Source: Alteromonas gilva (GTDB lineage: Bacteria; Pseudomonadota; Gammaproteobacteria; Enterobacterales; Alteromonadaceae). Taken from it: a stretch of DNA of 64,000 nt. Of the stretch, positions 23,557 through 32,387 are shown piece after piece. The notes below the pieces were generated by a model, which saw nothing but the letters and a program-made list of their open reading frames with translations, was not told where the DNA came from and did no database searches. Made by a program: the position numbers and the translations under genes. The stretch's first letter is position 1. Every line of letters starts with the position of its first letter. The stretch lies in NCBI RefSeq assembly GCF_028595265.1, contig NZ_JAQQXP010000003.1:124001-188000 (forward strand), read 5' to 3'.

Positions 23557-26170
23557 TACCGCTCGCCACCAGTGAGGTAGAAACTAGCAAAGAACGCCCC
23601 GCCCGCAGGTTATCCGCTGATCGTGCTCGCACTTCAACAACCCCCTCTGGCACGTCTACCGGGCCTGAATAGGTTTGCCACACGCCGCCGTTTATCCGGT
23701 ACTCTAATGGCAAACCCGGCAATAAAATATTGATATGGAGCTTGCCGTTGTCTATTTGGGCGCCCACGGTTGGAATGCGATAGCCAACATCCAGCGCATC
23801 TAACTTGAGTAACTCTTTTTGTGCCAACGTATTGGCGAAGCGGTTAAAGGCCTGATCTCGGGCCGTGCGTGCTGCCCGACTAAAATAGCCAGTGTTCTGA
23901 TTATATGATTTGCCGTCCGGGGCGTAACCAGGCTCCCAATCAGCGCGATGCCACGCGCGTTCTGCCAGGGCTATTAAGCGCGGAAATATCATCGTTTGTG
24001 CCTGCCATTCATTGCGTATTGTTTCTGACCATAAGTGCCCCTGGATACCCAGAACCCGACGTCCTGGCTGTTTGACGGGGGTATCGCTAATGCTAAAAGG
24101 ACGCTCATGCAGGTTGCGCCATACTTCGGCATGCATAGGCAGATTTTCCGGCATATAGGAAAACACTTTGCGGCTATTAATGTGTCGTGCGGCCCAGTCG
24201 TAGCCACGCTCTTTAGGATGCGCCTCATGGGGCATATCAAAGTAACTGACTTCCGGCAATGACAGCACCACATCCCAGCCCTGATTCAGATGCTTGTGGG
24301 TCAACTGGGTGGCATTGTCTGCAAGTAACGCCCATATATGCGACTGCACCCGGGCCGGCATATTGTCGAACTCGGTATGGTCAAGGCCATCATTCCAGCC
24401 TGCTGGTACGATATTTTTTTGTGCCAGCAGATTGGCGATCCGCTCAATAAAATAGCCGCCCAAATTAAGGTTTTGCGGGTTAGTTTTTTTGCGTTCGGCA
24501 AGTAGTGCCTGACAGGCAGGAGATGCTAACCAGGCGCCAGGGCTCTCATCACCGCCAAGGTGATACTTTTTCATGGTTAAGCCAGCCTGCTGATAGAGCT
24601 CGCTGAGCTCATCGACAACTTTCTCAACAAAGCGATAGGCGGATGGCATGCACACGTTAATGGTATTGTCGTTATAGTTTTGAATGCTGCGGTAGGCCGT
24701 TTTGTCGTTAAAATCGGTTAACAGGTACTCTTTGGCCAGGTCGGGTTGGCCCTCTGCCATATAACGACGGTAACGTGCTTCCATTGCTTTAATTGCAGCA
24801 CGAGCATGTCCGGGCATGTCAAAGGACGGCAGAATTTCGATGTGTCGAGCGTCTGCGGCCCTGAGAATGTCGATAAAATCCGCCTTTGAATAGAAACCGT
24901 TGACCGGGGTATCACGAGAGGGGCCGCTGCCTAGCTGCGGTAACAGGCAGTGTTCTTCGGTAAGGTCATGACAACGAAAGCCGCCAATGTCAGTGAGCTC
25001 TGGCAAGCCGTCTATTTCTACCCGCCAGCCTTCGTCATCGGACAAGTGCAAATGCAATACATTGAGCTTATAGGCTGCCATCTGGTCGAGCAGCTCAATC
25101 ACGCTGGATTTGGAATGAAAGTTACGCGCAACATCCAGATGCATGCCTCGATAAGTAAAACGGGGTTGGTCGGCAATAGACAACGCGGGCAATGTGCTAT
25201 CACCGAGTTGCAGCAGCGCGGTGACAGATGCCAGCGCGTAGGCAGCACCTGCAGGTGTAGCGCTGTTAATGGTGATGCCGCTGGCTTCAATGCGTAATGA
25301 GTAGGCTTCATCAGGGAAGCGCTCTGCCGCGCTTCTGATAAGGGTGACCGGCAAGCCCTGAGCTGATGATGTTACGCCCAGTGCGCGAAGTCGCTCAATG
25401 GCTGGCTGCACGTCTTCACGACGAAAACCGTCAAAGATGAAATGCAAGCCATTACGTATATCGGCTGGTTGAGCGTTCAACAAGTTGTAACTGGCCGGAG
25501 TAGGAATAATAGCCTGGGCGATGTGCTCGTCAGTCTCACTGAGGTCGCGATTATTGGCATATAGCGTGGTCGCCGTGGCCCAGGGGGTCATGTCATCTGG
25601 GGTGGTACGAAACTGACGGTGTGGATCGGTAAAAGTGGCGACATGGCTGAGTGTGCCAATGCCAGTATGGGGGTCGGTGAGTTCACGGGTGGCGGTAATA
25701 ATTTGTGGTGTGAGCCCGCTGGCCGTCGCGTAGTAGTTTGGCAGCGGTTTGTACTCAGTGTAGTGATTGCCTTTTAACTCAAGTGTAACAGTGTGAGGAA
25801 TACTGGCTTTAAAACCGCTAAATTCGGGCGACGGTGTCAGGACTTTTAAATCACCGTTAACCAACTCAACATCAAGGTCATTTGCCGATACAAAGCTGAG
25901 TTTATCTAATTGGCTCAGGTATACTTGCCAGCCGGTCGGGCTGAAGTCGAAAGGCAGCGTTAAATCGAGTTGAATACGATAACAAGGCACTCCTGACTGG
26001 CACTGGTCGGCAGGGAGGTTGGCCAGCACACGGTATTTCACATCCAGGTGAGCAGCGAATAAATTAAGTTGTTCTTGTGTGATGGCGGCGGCAGCTTTGC
26101 TACTGGTTGGCAGTACAGCAAGCAGGATGATAATAATCAGCGAGTGCAAGCCACTAAAAGCTCGAAACAT
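23546..26170 (-). CDS. Beta-N-acetylhexosaminidase, GH20
   Basis: This 874-residue exported enzyme has a signal peptide (about 1-27), an N-terminal chitobiase-type carbohydrate-binding domain (about 30-180), a GH20b domain (about 215-330), the catalytic barrel (about 335-780) and a C-terminal beta domain (about 800-874). The barrel opens with FTYRGMHLDVARNFHS and includes HLSDDEGWRVEI. The catalytic Asp-Glu pair is in HLGGDESPGAW at about residues 541-542. It releases terminal GlcNAc or GalNAc from chito-oligosaccharides or glycans in the periplasm or outside. It diverges from a TBDR across 646 bp, which fits an amino-sugar uptake locus. Confidence 0.95.
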   Translation of the reverse strand: MFRAFSGLHSLIIIILLAVLPTSSKAAAAITQEQLNLFAAHLDVKYRVLANLPADQCQSGVPCYRIQLDLTLPFDFSPTGWQVYLSQLDKLSFVSANDLDVELVNGDLKVLTPSPEFSGFKASIPHTVTLELKGNHYTEYKPLPNYYATASGLTPQIITATRELTDPHTGIGTLSHVATFTDPHRQFRTTPDDMTPWATATTLYANNRDLSETDEHIAQAIIPTPASYNLLNAQPADIRNGLHFIFDGFRREDVQPAIERLRALGVTSSAQGLPVTLIRSAAERFPDEAYSLRIEASGITINSATPAGAAYALASVTALLQLGDSTLPALSIADQPRFTYRGMHLDVARNFHSKSSVIELLDQMAAYKLNVLHLHLSDDEGWRVEIDGLPELTDIGGFRCHDLTEEHCLLPQLGSGPSRDTPVNGFYSKADFIDILRAADARHIEILPSFDMPGHARAAIKAMEARYRRYMAEGQPDLAKEYLLTDFNDKTAYRSIQNYNDNTINVCMPSAYRFVEKVVDELSELYQQAGLTMKKYHLGGDESPGAWLASPACQALLAERKKTNPQNLNLGGYFIERIANLLAQKNIVPAGWNDGLDHTEFDNMPARVQSHIWALLADNATQLTHKHLNQGWDVVLSLPEVSYFDMPHEAHPKERGYDWAARHINSRKVFSYMPENLPMHAEVWRNLHERPFSISDTPVKQPGRRVLGIQGHLWSETIRNEWQAQTMIFPRLIALAERAWHRADWEPGYAPDGKSYNQNTGYFSRAARTARDQAFNRFANTLAQKELLKLDALDVGYRIPTVGAQIDNGKLHINILLPGLPLEYRINGGVWQTYSGPVDVPEGVVEVRARSADNLRAGRSLLVSTSLVASGNAQ

Positions 26171-26816
26171 AAAGTTACCTTGTTGACGTTGTTAGCGATA
26201 GTAATGGGAAAATCCTAACAAAGGCGTTTTTTTTACTCTATACAGGGGCTTAATGTGGCACTCCTTTCTGCTTAAGCGACACCCGGGTGGCGGGTAGAAG
26301 CACTTTTTAAGGGTGCACAGGCCTGAAGTGGTACCACAATGACACAAAATGGCACCTGATCAGAGAGGCAATGTTTCCTCACTACGTTTGCTGTCTGTCC
26401 ACGTGTTTGGCAATTATTGGCCGCTGGCAGTTTTACAAAAGGGCAGTATGCGAACCCAACATGGGGTGGCGTTCAGCACGTAAATAGCAGGTAATATGTG
26501 CAATGATGATTGGCTTTCAACCCGCTCAAAAAAAGTATACGTTTCGGAAAATGATGTGCCAGATTCAGACTTCAGAATATAAGTACCTGCCTGTAAGCTG
26601 CGAAATACCGGTGTTTTTGTACCACTTTGGGTAATTTTGTACCACCTTAGGTTTGTCGATTGTCCTTGTGTAAAGGCGTTGTTAGCTTACATCACGTTGC
26701 TGCGGTATGCAGTGATTGGACTGAGCAAAGCAAACACGTTTAAACGTGTAGTAATTATATAAAAATGATTTGCCAGTGACTCTATTGAAAACAACACTGA
26801 AGTGGTGGAAAGGTAA
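26171..26816. promoter_or_regulatory. 646-bp divergent control region between GH20 and TBDR genes
   Basis: No gene was found here. It holds GTGGTACCAC (26328-26337, perfect 10-bp palindrome) and two direct copies of TTTTGTACCAC at 26615-26625 and 26635-26645, spaced exactly 20 bp, near two helical turns. A 16-bp perfect palindrome follows at 26734-26749. The shared GTACCAC core suggests one regulator binding several sites for both divergent operons. Confidence 0.6.
26734..26749 (+). promoter_or_regulatory. 16-bp perfect palindrome before the TBDR gene
   Basis: ACACGTTTAAACGTGT is fully self-complementary and ends 67 bp before the TBDR ATG, followed by AT-rich DNA. It fits an operator for a dimeric repressor. 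The regulator is not identified. Confidence 0.6.
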
Positions 26817-29474
26817 ATGTTTACGAATCACAACAAAAAACAAGTGGAGCTTCGGCTGCCCTATGTGAATCGCACAAAGCAATATGCGGGTTTATTGCCG
26901 CTGGCGTTCTTTGTGTCAGTTCAGTCGATGGCAGCCACCACCGATGATAAAAAAGAAAAAGAAAAAATTGAAACCGTGCTGGTTACCGCTCAGAAGCGGG
27001 TCGAAAATATACAAAAAATTGCAGTAAGTGTTAACGCGGTATCGGGAGCAGTGATCCAGGATCATGCCCTGGACGATTTTAAAAGCCTGACCGATTTATT
27101 ACCCGGCATTACCATCACGCAGCGAAACGACCCACGCTCGCTGGGCTTTAATATTCGGGGAATCGGTTCTCAGCAAACTCACATTGGGGTAGAGCCAAGC
27201 TCGGCGGTTGTGGTTGATGGTGAAGTCATGGCGCGTAATTCGTCTTTGCACGGCGATATTGGTGATGTAGAGCAAGCCATGGTCCTGAAGGGCCCGCAAG
27301 GGACTTTATTTGGTAAAAATACCGTGGCAGGTGCTTTGGTTATTAATACTAACAGGCCACAAATAGGCTTTAACGAAGGCTCGGTTAGTCTGCATACTGC
27401 TGAAGGTGAAGATAACTTCATCGGTGAGTATAAAATCAATGCTACTTATAATGCGACCATAAATGACAGCGTTGCCATTCGCTTAAATGCCTTTACTAAA
27501 GACCAGGACGGATGGATAGAAAATGTGTTTTCAACCGGTCCCAATGGTGGTGAGTCAGACGGCTCAGGCGCGCGTGTGCAAATGTTGTATCAACCGAGTG
27601 AGTCACTGGATATGTTGTTCAGGGCCGAATACTCTGATTCAAACTTTGGCCCGGGCATTCGTGTTTACCGCCAGTTAGATCGACCGATTATTCCTGAAGA
27701 AGATCTCGCCGGACTCACTGAGGCTGAACGCGAAGCGGCATTAACGACTCGTCTGCACGAGATCTCACGCACGCCGGAGGGCATGTGGAATGATAAAACA
27801 TCGGCCTGGAATAACCGTAATTTTGGTGGCACCAATAACAAAGCGGCTTCCTTCGAACTAAATTACGATTTCGACAGTGACTATCAACTGACTTACACAT
27901 TACATGGCCGTGACCATCATATGTATACCAATGAGTCGGTAGCTTCAGTTGCGGTAAATGTCTCTCCCTATTCCTGGGCAGGCCCGGTTGACACTGAAAC
28001 CTTCCAAAACGAATTGCGAATAGCGTCCCCCCTCGGCGGTAAAGTCGATTATGTGATGGGATTATTCTATTACCATGCGCGGATAGAGCGTGAGCGTAAA
28101 ACACTGTTTTGTAATGACCGCGGACTGGAAAATAGTACGGTTGATGAAAACTTTAATGTGCTCGAATGTGGTGACCAAAATGCCTGGGCTCCCGGCGAGG
28201 CCACGCTGTACCCGTTTGATTTTAATACTTCAAGTCCCGGTGTGTTTAACGACTGGATTGGTGGCATTACTAACCGTCACCTGAAAAATAATGTGATCAC
28301 CCATGACAACGTTGCGATGTTTGGTCAGGCCAACATCCATTTTACAGATAAATTTGTCGGGGTGGCGGGTGCGCGTCTGTTAAATGAAAATCAGGATTAC
28401 CGCATTGATACGCGTATCGAAGAACGCGATCCTGACAGTGCATTTCAAACATCGCAGAAAAGCTCTAATGATACCGCGTTGGTTTATAAGCTGGCCGCCC
28501 AGTATTTTGTTAATGATGACGTAATGGTGTATACCAGCTATACCACAGGGTATAAAGGCGTCGCATGGAATACTGAGAACGATCTTACACAAGAAAAAGT
28601 GGATGCCGAATACCCACTGGCGGCTGAAGAGTCGACCAACATCGAAGCGGGTATTCGTTCAGACTGGCTGGACGGCGATTTACGCGTAAATGCTACAGTG
28701 TTTTCGGCCGAGTTTGATCATTACCAGGATCGCATTCGCTATGTGAAAGACGACGGTCAAAGTGAATTCCCTATTCTCGATTTTAAACTGATTGATGCAG
28801 GAGTTCTGGATTCACGCGGACTCGATCTGGAAGTGCAGTATCAACTGTTCGATGACTTCAGATTTGAGTTTACCTACAACTATCTGGATGCAGCGTTTGG
28901 CGAAAGTGATGCCATGATTGCGTGTACCGATGCGGTAGCGGACCAATGTACCGAAGCGCGTACATTCCGTCGTTGGTTCGATACCAGTCGTACTCAAACC
29001 TTGTCGTTATACAGTCTCAGTGGTAAGCAACTGGCCAATGCGCCGGAAAATCAGTTTAAACTGCATTTGGTGTACGACTTCGAAATGGCGAGTGGCTGGG
29101 ACGGTTATGTAAGGGCCAGCTATAACTGGCAGGATGATGTATCGCCACACCATGGCGGTTTGGAATCACACCCTGAGTTGACGACCGAAGCATTTGGTAT
29201 CACCGATGTGTCGCTGACAATGTATTCACCTGACTCAAAGTGGAACTTCTCACTGTACGTGAAGAACCTGTTTGATGAGCATTATTACGTGAATCAGAGT
29301 AATTACGGTGATGGTCAGCAAGACCTTTCTATTGGTGGTTATTTTGTGGCGGTACCTGAGTTGCCGGGTGGCACAGCCTATGGGCTTGGCTATTGGCGCA
29401 GCGCGCCAAAGGCGGGCAACGTGCCGCGTAACTTTAATCGCTACTTTGGTGCCAGAGTTACCTATAACTTCTAA
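26817..29474 (+). CDS. TonB-dependent outer-membrane receptor
   Basis: This 885-residue receptor has a signal peptide (about 24-41, preceded by a long basic start), a TonB-box region (IETVLVTAQKR, about 52-62), a plug domain with VSGAVIQDHALDDFKSL and LKGPQGTLFGKNTVAGAL, and a 22-strand barrel ending in Phe (RVTYNF). It should import a ligand too large or scarce for porins, energised by TonB. Its place opposite GH20 suggests chito-oligosaccharides or other amino-sugar glycans. It heads a run of same-strand genes (TPR-sulfotransferase, hydroxylase, SecB paralogue) starting 67 bp downstream. Confidence 0.93.
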   Translation: MFTNHNKKQVELRLPYVNRTKQYAGLLPLAFFVSVQSMAATTDDKKEKEKIETVLVTAQKRVENIQKIAVSVNAVSGAVIQDHALDDFKSLTDLLPGITITQRNDPRSLGFNIRGIGSQQTHIGVEPSSAVVVDGEVMARNSSLHGDIGDVEQAMVLKGPQGTLFGKNTVAGALVINTNRPQIGFNEGSVSLHTAEGEDNFIGEYKINATYNATINDSVAIRLNAFTKDQDGWIENVFSTGPNGGESDGSGARVQMLYQPSESLDMLFRAEYSDSNFGPGIRVYRQLDRPIIPEEDLAGLTEAEREAALTTRLHEISRTPEGMWNDKTSAWNNRNFGGTNNKAASFELNYDFDSDYQLTYTLHGRDHHMYTNESVASVAVNVSPYSWAGPVDTETFQNELRIASPLGGKVDYVMGLFYYHARIERERKTLFCNDRGLENSTVDENFNVLECGDQNAWAPGEATLYPFDFNTSSPGVFNDWIGGITNRHLKNNVITHDNVAMFGQANIHFTDKFVGVAGARLLNENQDYRIDTRIEERDPDSAFQTSQKSSNDTALVYKLAAQYFVNDDVMVYTSYTTGYKGVAWNTENDLTQEKVDAEYPLAAEESTNIEAGIRSDWLDGDLRVNATVFSAEFDHYQDRIRYVKDDGQSEFPILDFKLIDAGVLDSRGLDLEVQYQLFDDFRFEFTYNYLDAAFGESDAMIACTDAVADQCTEARTFRRWFDTSRTQTLSLYSLSGKQLANAPENQFKLHLVYDFEMASGWDGYVRASYNWQDDVSPHHGGLESHPELTTEAFGITDVSLTMYSPDSKWNFSLYVKNLFDEHYYVNQSNYGDGQQDLSIGGYFVAVPELPGGTAYGLGYWRSAPKAGNVPRNFNRYFGARVTYNF

Positions 29475-29540
29475 GTTACGCCGGCTCACTGTCAACAGGT
29501 GGTGAGCCGGATACGAGTGCGAATACAGGTGGTTTACGTA

Positions 29541-31178
29541 ATGAATGTACCGACTGACAGTCAAATGACATCGCGGGACTCGCGTCAGTTAGCGCGCGCT
29601 CAGGAGTATGTATTTAATGAACCCAGGTATGCGCTGGCATTGCTTAACCGGTTGCTCAATAAAGGGCATCAGACGCAAAGTATTTATACTACCAGAGCAA
29701 AAGCATACCTTAATATGGGAGCACATTTACGCGCCTTTGACAGTGCTGAACAAGCGTTGCAGTTTGGCCCCCTGAACGCCTCTCTGGTGGCCTTGCAACT
29801 CGAAGCAGCCCTGGCTGTGGGCGATCATAAATCGGTGGTGAGACTCATTGCTCAGTCGCTTAACGACCCCTCACTAAGCCGCCTATTGCAACAAGATCTG
29901 GCCCAGGCAGCACATCTGAATAATCAGAATGAGCTGGCCGAAATGTTGTATTTACGTTTACTTAAAGAGGCACCAGATAACGCACTTTATCTCACGCGTT
30001 TAGGCGCGATAAAACAAAAGTTGGGCGATATGACCGCGGCGACAGAATGTTACGTCAAGGCGGTTAATTATCGGCCGGATTATGCGATCGCGTACAACCT
30101 GCTGGCTAATGTGGCACGCAGTAGCCACGGCGATAATCATCTGAGTTTACTCCAACGTGGTTTGTCAGAGTGCGGTAAGGAACCAGAGGGTGCCGCATTA
30201 CTTAACTATGCGCTGGGTAAGGAGTACGAAGATCTGAATGACCCCGCGTTAGCCGCCAGGCACTATGCTCAGGGGGCGGCACAAATGCGTTCAATGTTTG
30301 AGTATAACTCCAGCGCGGTTGCCGACTCGTTTGCCATAACGCGAGAACATTTCACCCGGCATACCACAGTCAATTTACCCGCTGCTTCGTGTCTCGACGC
30401 AGATGATATGCCGACCCCGGTGTTTATTGTAGGGATGCCCCGAACCGGTTCAACGCTTATCGAACGTATCCTGTCGAGTCATGATGAGGTGGTGGCGATG
30501 GGCGAGCTTAGTAGTTTTAAAGCCAGTATGAAAGGTAGCGTTGAGTATCAGGGAGGCGATGGTTTTCACCGGAGCTTTTATCAATGTAACAGTGCGCACA
30601 TAAATTACGCTGAAATCGGCCGACAGTATTTGGAGCTGGCTTGCCCGGCCGCCACATACGTGCGGTATTTTACCGACAAGTATCCATTAAACTTTATGGA
30701 TCTTGGCACCATTGCCAGGGCGTTACCGAATGCCCGCTTTATTCACACAGTGCGCGATCCCGGTGCTATTTTATGGAGCAATTACAAGCAGATTTTTACC
30801 CACGGCATGTATCAGTACTCCTACGACTTAAACGAATGCGCACAGTACATCAGTCATTACCAGCAGCTTATGCAATTTTGGCATCAGCAGTTTCCGGGAC
30901 GGATTTTAGATGTGAAGTATGAAGAGTTAGTTGGTGATATCCGCAGTGGCGTTAGTCGCTTGTTAACGTTTTTAGACTTACCCTGGCAAGACAAATGTTT
31001 GCAATTTCACCAGCAAAAAAGTGCGGTGGCTACGGCAAGTGTCAGTCAGGTGCGTGAGCCGGTTTACACTCGTTCAGTGTCGGCATGGAAACACTACAGT
31101 CGCTTCCTGTCACCAGGACTAGACCAGCTCGAAGCGATGGGCATTGCGCCAGAAAGAGAGCCTGTAAATGTATATTGA
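29541..31178 (+). CDS. TPR-containing sulfotransferase
   Basis: This 545-residue protein starts at ATG 29541, with AGGTGG 9 nt upstream; a longer frame from 29499 is less likely. The first half (about 1-265) is made of tetratricopeptide-like helix pairs, for example TAATECYVKAVNYRPDYAIAYN. The second half is a sulfotransferase domain with the PAPS P-loop at about 295-305 (VGMPRTGSTLIE). TPRs usually bind peptides or proteins, so a protein or receptor acceptor is plausible, in contrast to the small-molecule type enzyme at 22612. Its stop overlaps the hydroxylase start by 11 bp. Confidence 0.88.
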   Translation: MNVPTDSQMTSRDSRQLARAQEYVFNEPRYALALLNRLLNKGHQTQSIYTTRAKAYLNMGAHLRAFDSAEQALQFGPLNASLVALQLEAALAVGDHKSVVRLIAQSLNDPSLSRLLQQDLAQAAHLNNQNELAEMLYLRLLKEAPDNALYLTRLGAIKQKLGDMTAATECYVKAVNYRPDYAIAYNLLANVARSSHGDNHLSLLQRGLSECGKEPEGAALLNYALGKEYEDLNDPALAARHYAQGAAQMRSMFEYNSSAVADSFAITREHFTRHTTVNLPAASCLDADDMPTPVFIVGMPRTGSTLIERILSSHDEVVAMGELSSFKASMKGSVEYQGGDGFHRSFYQCNSAHINYAEIGRQYLELACPAATYVRYFTDKYPLNFMDLGTIARALPNARFIHTVRDPGAILWSNYKQIFTHGMYQYSYDLNECAQYISHYQQLMQFWHQQFPGRILDVKYEELVGDIRSGVSRLLTFLDLPWQDKCLQFHQQKSAVATASVSQVREPVYTRSVSAWKHYSRFLSPGLDQLEAMGIAPEREPVNVY

Positions 31179-31776
31179 AGAAGATTTCAGACCGTTAGGT
31201 GAGGTCAATATTAAACCGCTGGCTGCCTACGTTAACGAACTCAGCGATACCGATTGGATGCAGGACAGTCATCGTCAGCAAACCTACGCGCCGCATAAAC
31301 AAACCCAAACCATTCCGTTATTGTTTGATGAGGATTTGCGTCATCAACAGGCTACCGCCTATCCCCACATGACCGAACTGGCTCCGTTACTGGAACCGGT
31401 ATATACGGCGATTGCCGGGTATTTTGCGTCATCGGTTCGCCAGCGAGCGCTCGCCAGGCGCTATGGTGAGCCTTATTTTCAGCGCATCATTCTGGTTCGC
31501 TTAGCTGCGGGCGGATGTATTGATTTACATGCAGATCATGGCTTTTCATTATCCCGGTGTCACCGTATCCATGTTCCTATTTTGAGTCATCCGCAGGTTT
31601 TGTTTCAGGTCGGCGACTCCGAGCGTTGTCTGTTACCAGGCGAAATATGGGAAATTAATAACCGACGCATTCATGGGGTAACAAACCGCGGTTGTGCGCC
31701 GCGAGTTCACCTTATTCTGGATTACGTGATGCCTGGTGAAAAAATTTTTGAACCCGATGCAGTATTACAGGCGTGA
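31168..31776 (+). CDS. Aspartyl/asparaginyl beta-hydroxylase-like Fe(II)/2OG oxygenase
   Basis: This 202-residue cytosolic protein has the cupin fold of the Asp/Asn hydroxylase family. The iron triad is complete: His121 and Asp123 in HADHG and His169 in RRIHGV. Arg in APRVHLILDY (about residue 179) is placed to bind 2-oxoglutarate. It probably hydroxylates a peptide side chain or a small amino-acid-containing molecule. It overlaps the TPR-sulfotransferase gene by 11 bp, so the two enzymes are made together. Confidence 0.82.
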   Translation: MYIEEDFRPLGEVNIKPLAAYVNELSDTDWMQDSHRQQTYAPHKQTQTIPLLFDEDLRHQQATAYPHMTELAPLLEPVYTAIAGYFASSVRQRALARRYGEPYFQRIILVRLAAGGCIDLHADHGFSLSRCHRIHVPILSHPQVLFQVGDSERCLLPGEIWEINNRRIHGVTNRGCAPRVHLILDYVMPGEKIFEPDAVLQA

Positions 31777-31807
31777 CACTGCATCAATAATAATAAGAGG
31801 CATAACT

Positions 31808-32248
31808 ATGCAAGCAACCAGTGGCGACAAGAGCTATATCCTGAAAAAAATCTTTATGAAAGACGTTGCCTGTGAGGCACCCAAAGGGGCAGAGGCAATG
31901 TTAATGCCCAAAGGGCCTCCGGCTGTCAGCGTGGATGTGGGTGGCAAGTCGGAGCGCGTCAGAGATAATCTCTGGGAAGTGGAATTGTCACTTAACATCA
32001 CGCTGCAGATTAACCAAACCCCGGTCTTTGCAGTTGAAATCTATCAGGCCGGTTTGTTTGAGTGCGAAGGACTCAGTGAAGCTGAATTGCATCGCGTCTT
32101 AAATACCGATTGTATGGAAACCTTGTTCCCTTATGCACGGGAAACCATCGATTCGTTAATTGTAAAAGCGGGCTTTCCAGCGATTAGCTTGCAGCCAGTT
32201 AACTTTCATGGACTCTATGCCCAGGCCATGGCAGAGCAGGCTAAGTAA
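31808..32248 (+). CDS. SecB-like chaperone (paralogue)
   Basis: With ATG 31808 (AGAGG upstream) the protein has 146 residues; E. coli SecB has 155. It follows the SecB pattern: a start YILKKIFMKDVACEAP (cf. the family QRIYTKDISFEAP block), an acidic/hydrophobic strand WEVELSLNITLQIN, FAVEIYQAGLFECEGL, LFPYARETIDSLIVKAGFP and PVNFHGLYAQ. SecB tetramers hold unfolded proteins for SecA-dependent export. The normal secB sits with grxC or gpsA genes; this copy stands behind a TBDR and two modification enzymes. I infer a dedicated chaperone for a client of this cassette, perhaps the receptor. Confidence 0.88.
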   Translation: MQATSGDKSYILKKIFMKDVACEAPKGAEAMLMPKGPPAVSVDVGGKSERVRDNLWEVELSLNITLQINQTPVFAVEIYQAGLFECEGLSEAELHRVLNTDCMETLFPYARETIDSLIVKAGFPAISLQPVNFHGLYAQAMAEQAK

Positions 32249-32298
32249 GGTGTGCCACTTGGCGACAGGTGGGTGCCAGGTTAGGAATGGACGTTGTG

Positions 32299-32326
32299 AG
32301 GGGCGGCAGCCCTTGCTAGGTTTTTT
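32299..32326 (+). terminator. Possible weak terminator after the SecB-like gene
   Basis: A 6-bp stem, AGGGGC/GCCCTT (32299-32304, 32309-32314, one G.T pair), is followed 7 nt later by six T. This is marginal. Confidence 0.35.
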
Positions 32327-32387
32327 CGGCCATTAATGAAATGGCTCATGCGACGAAGCTGTCGCGTTAACGATGCAGGAGAAAACA

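Noticed and set aside
22612..31178. The two sulfotransferases as a recent duplication
   Set aside because: They differ in length, domain make-up (one has TPRs) and motif context, so they are separate family members.
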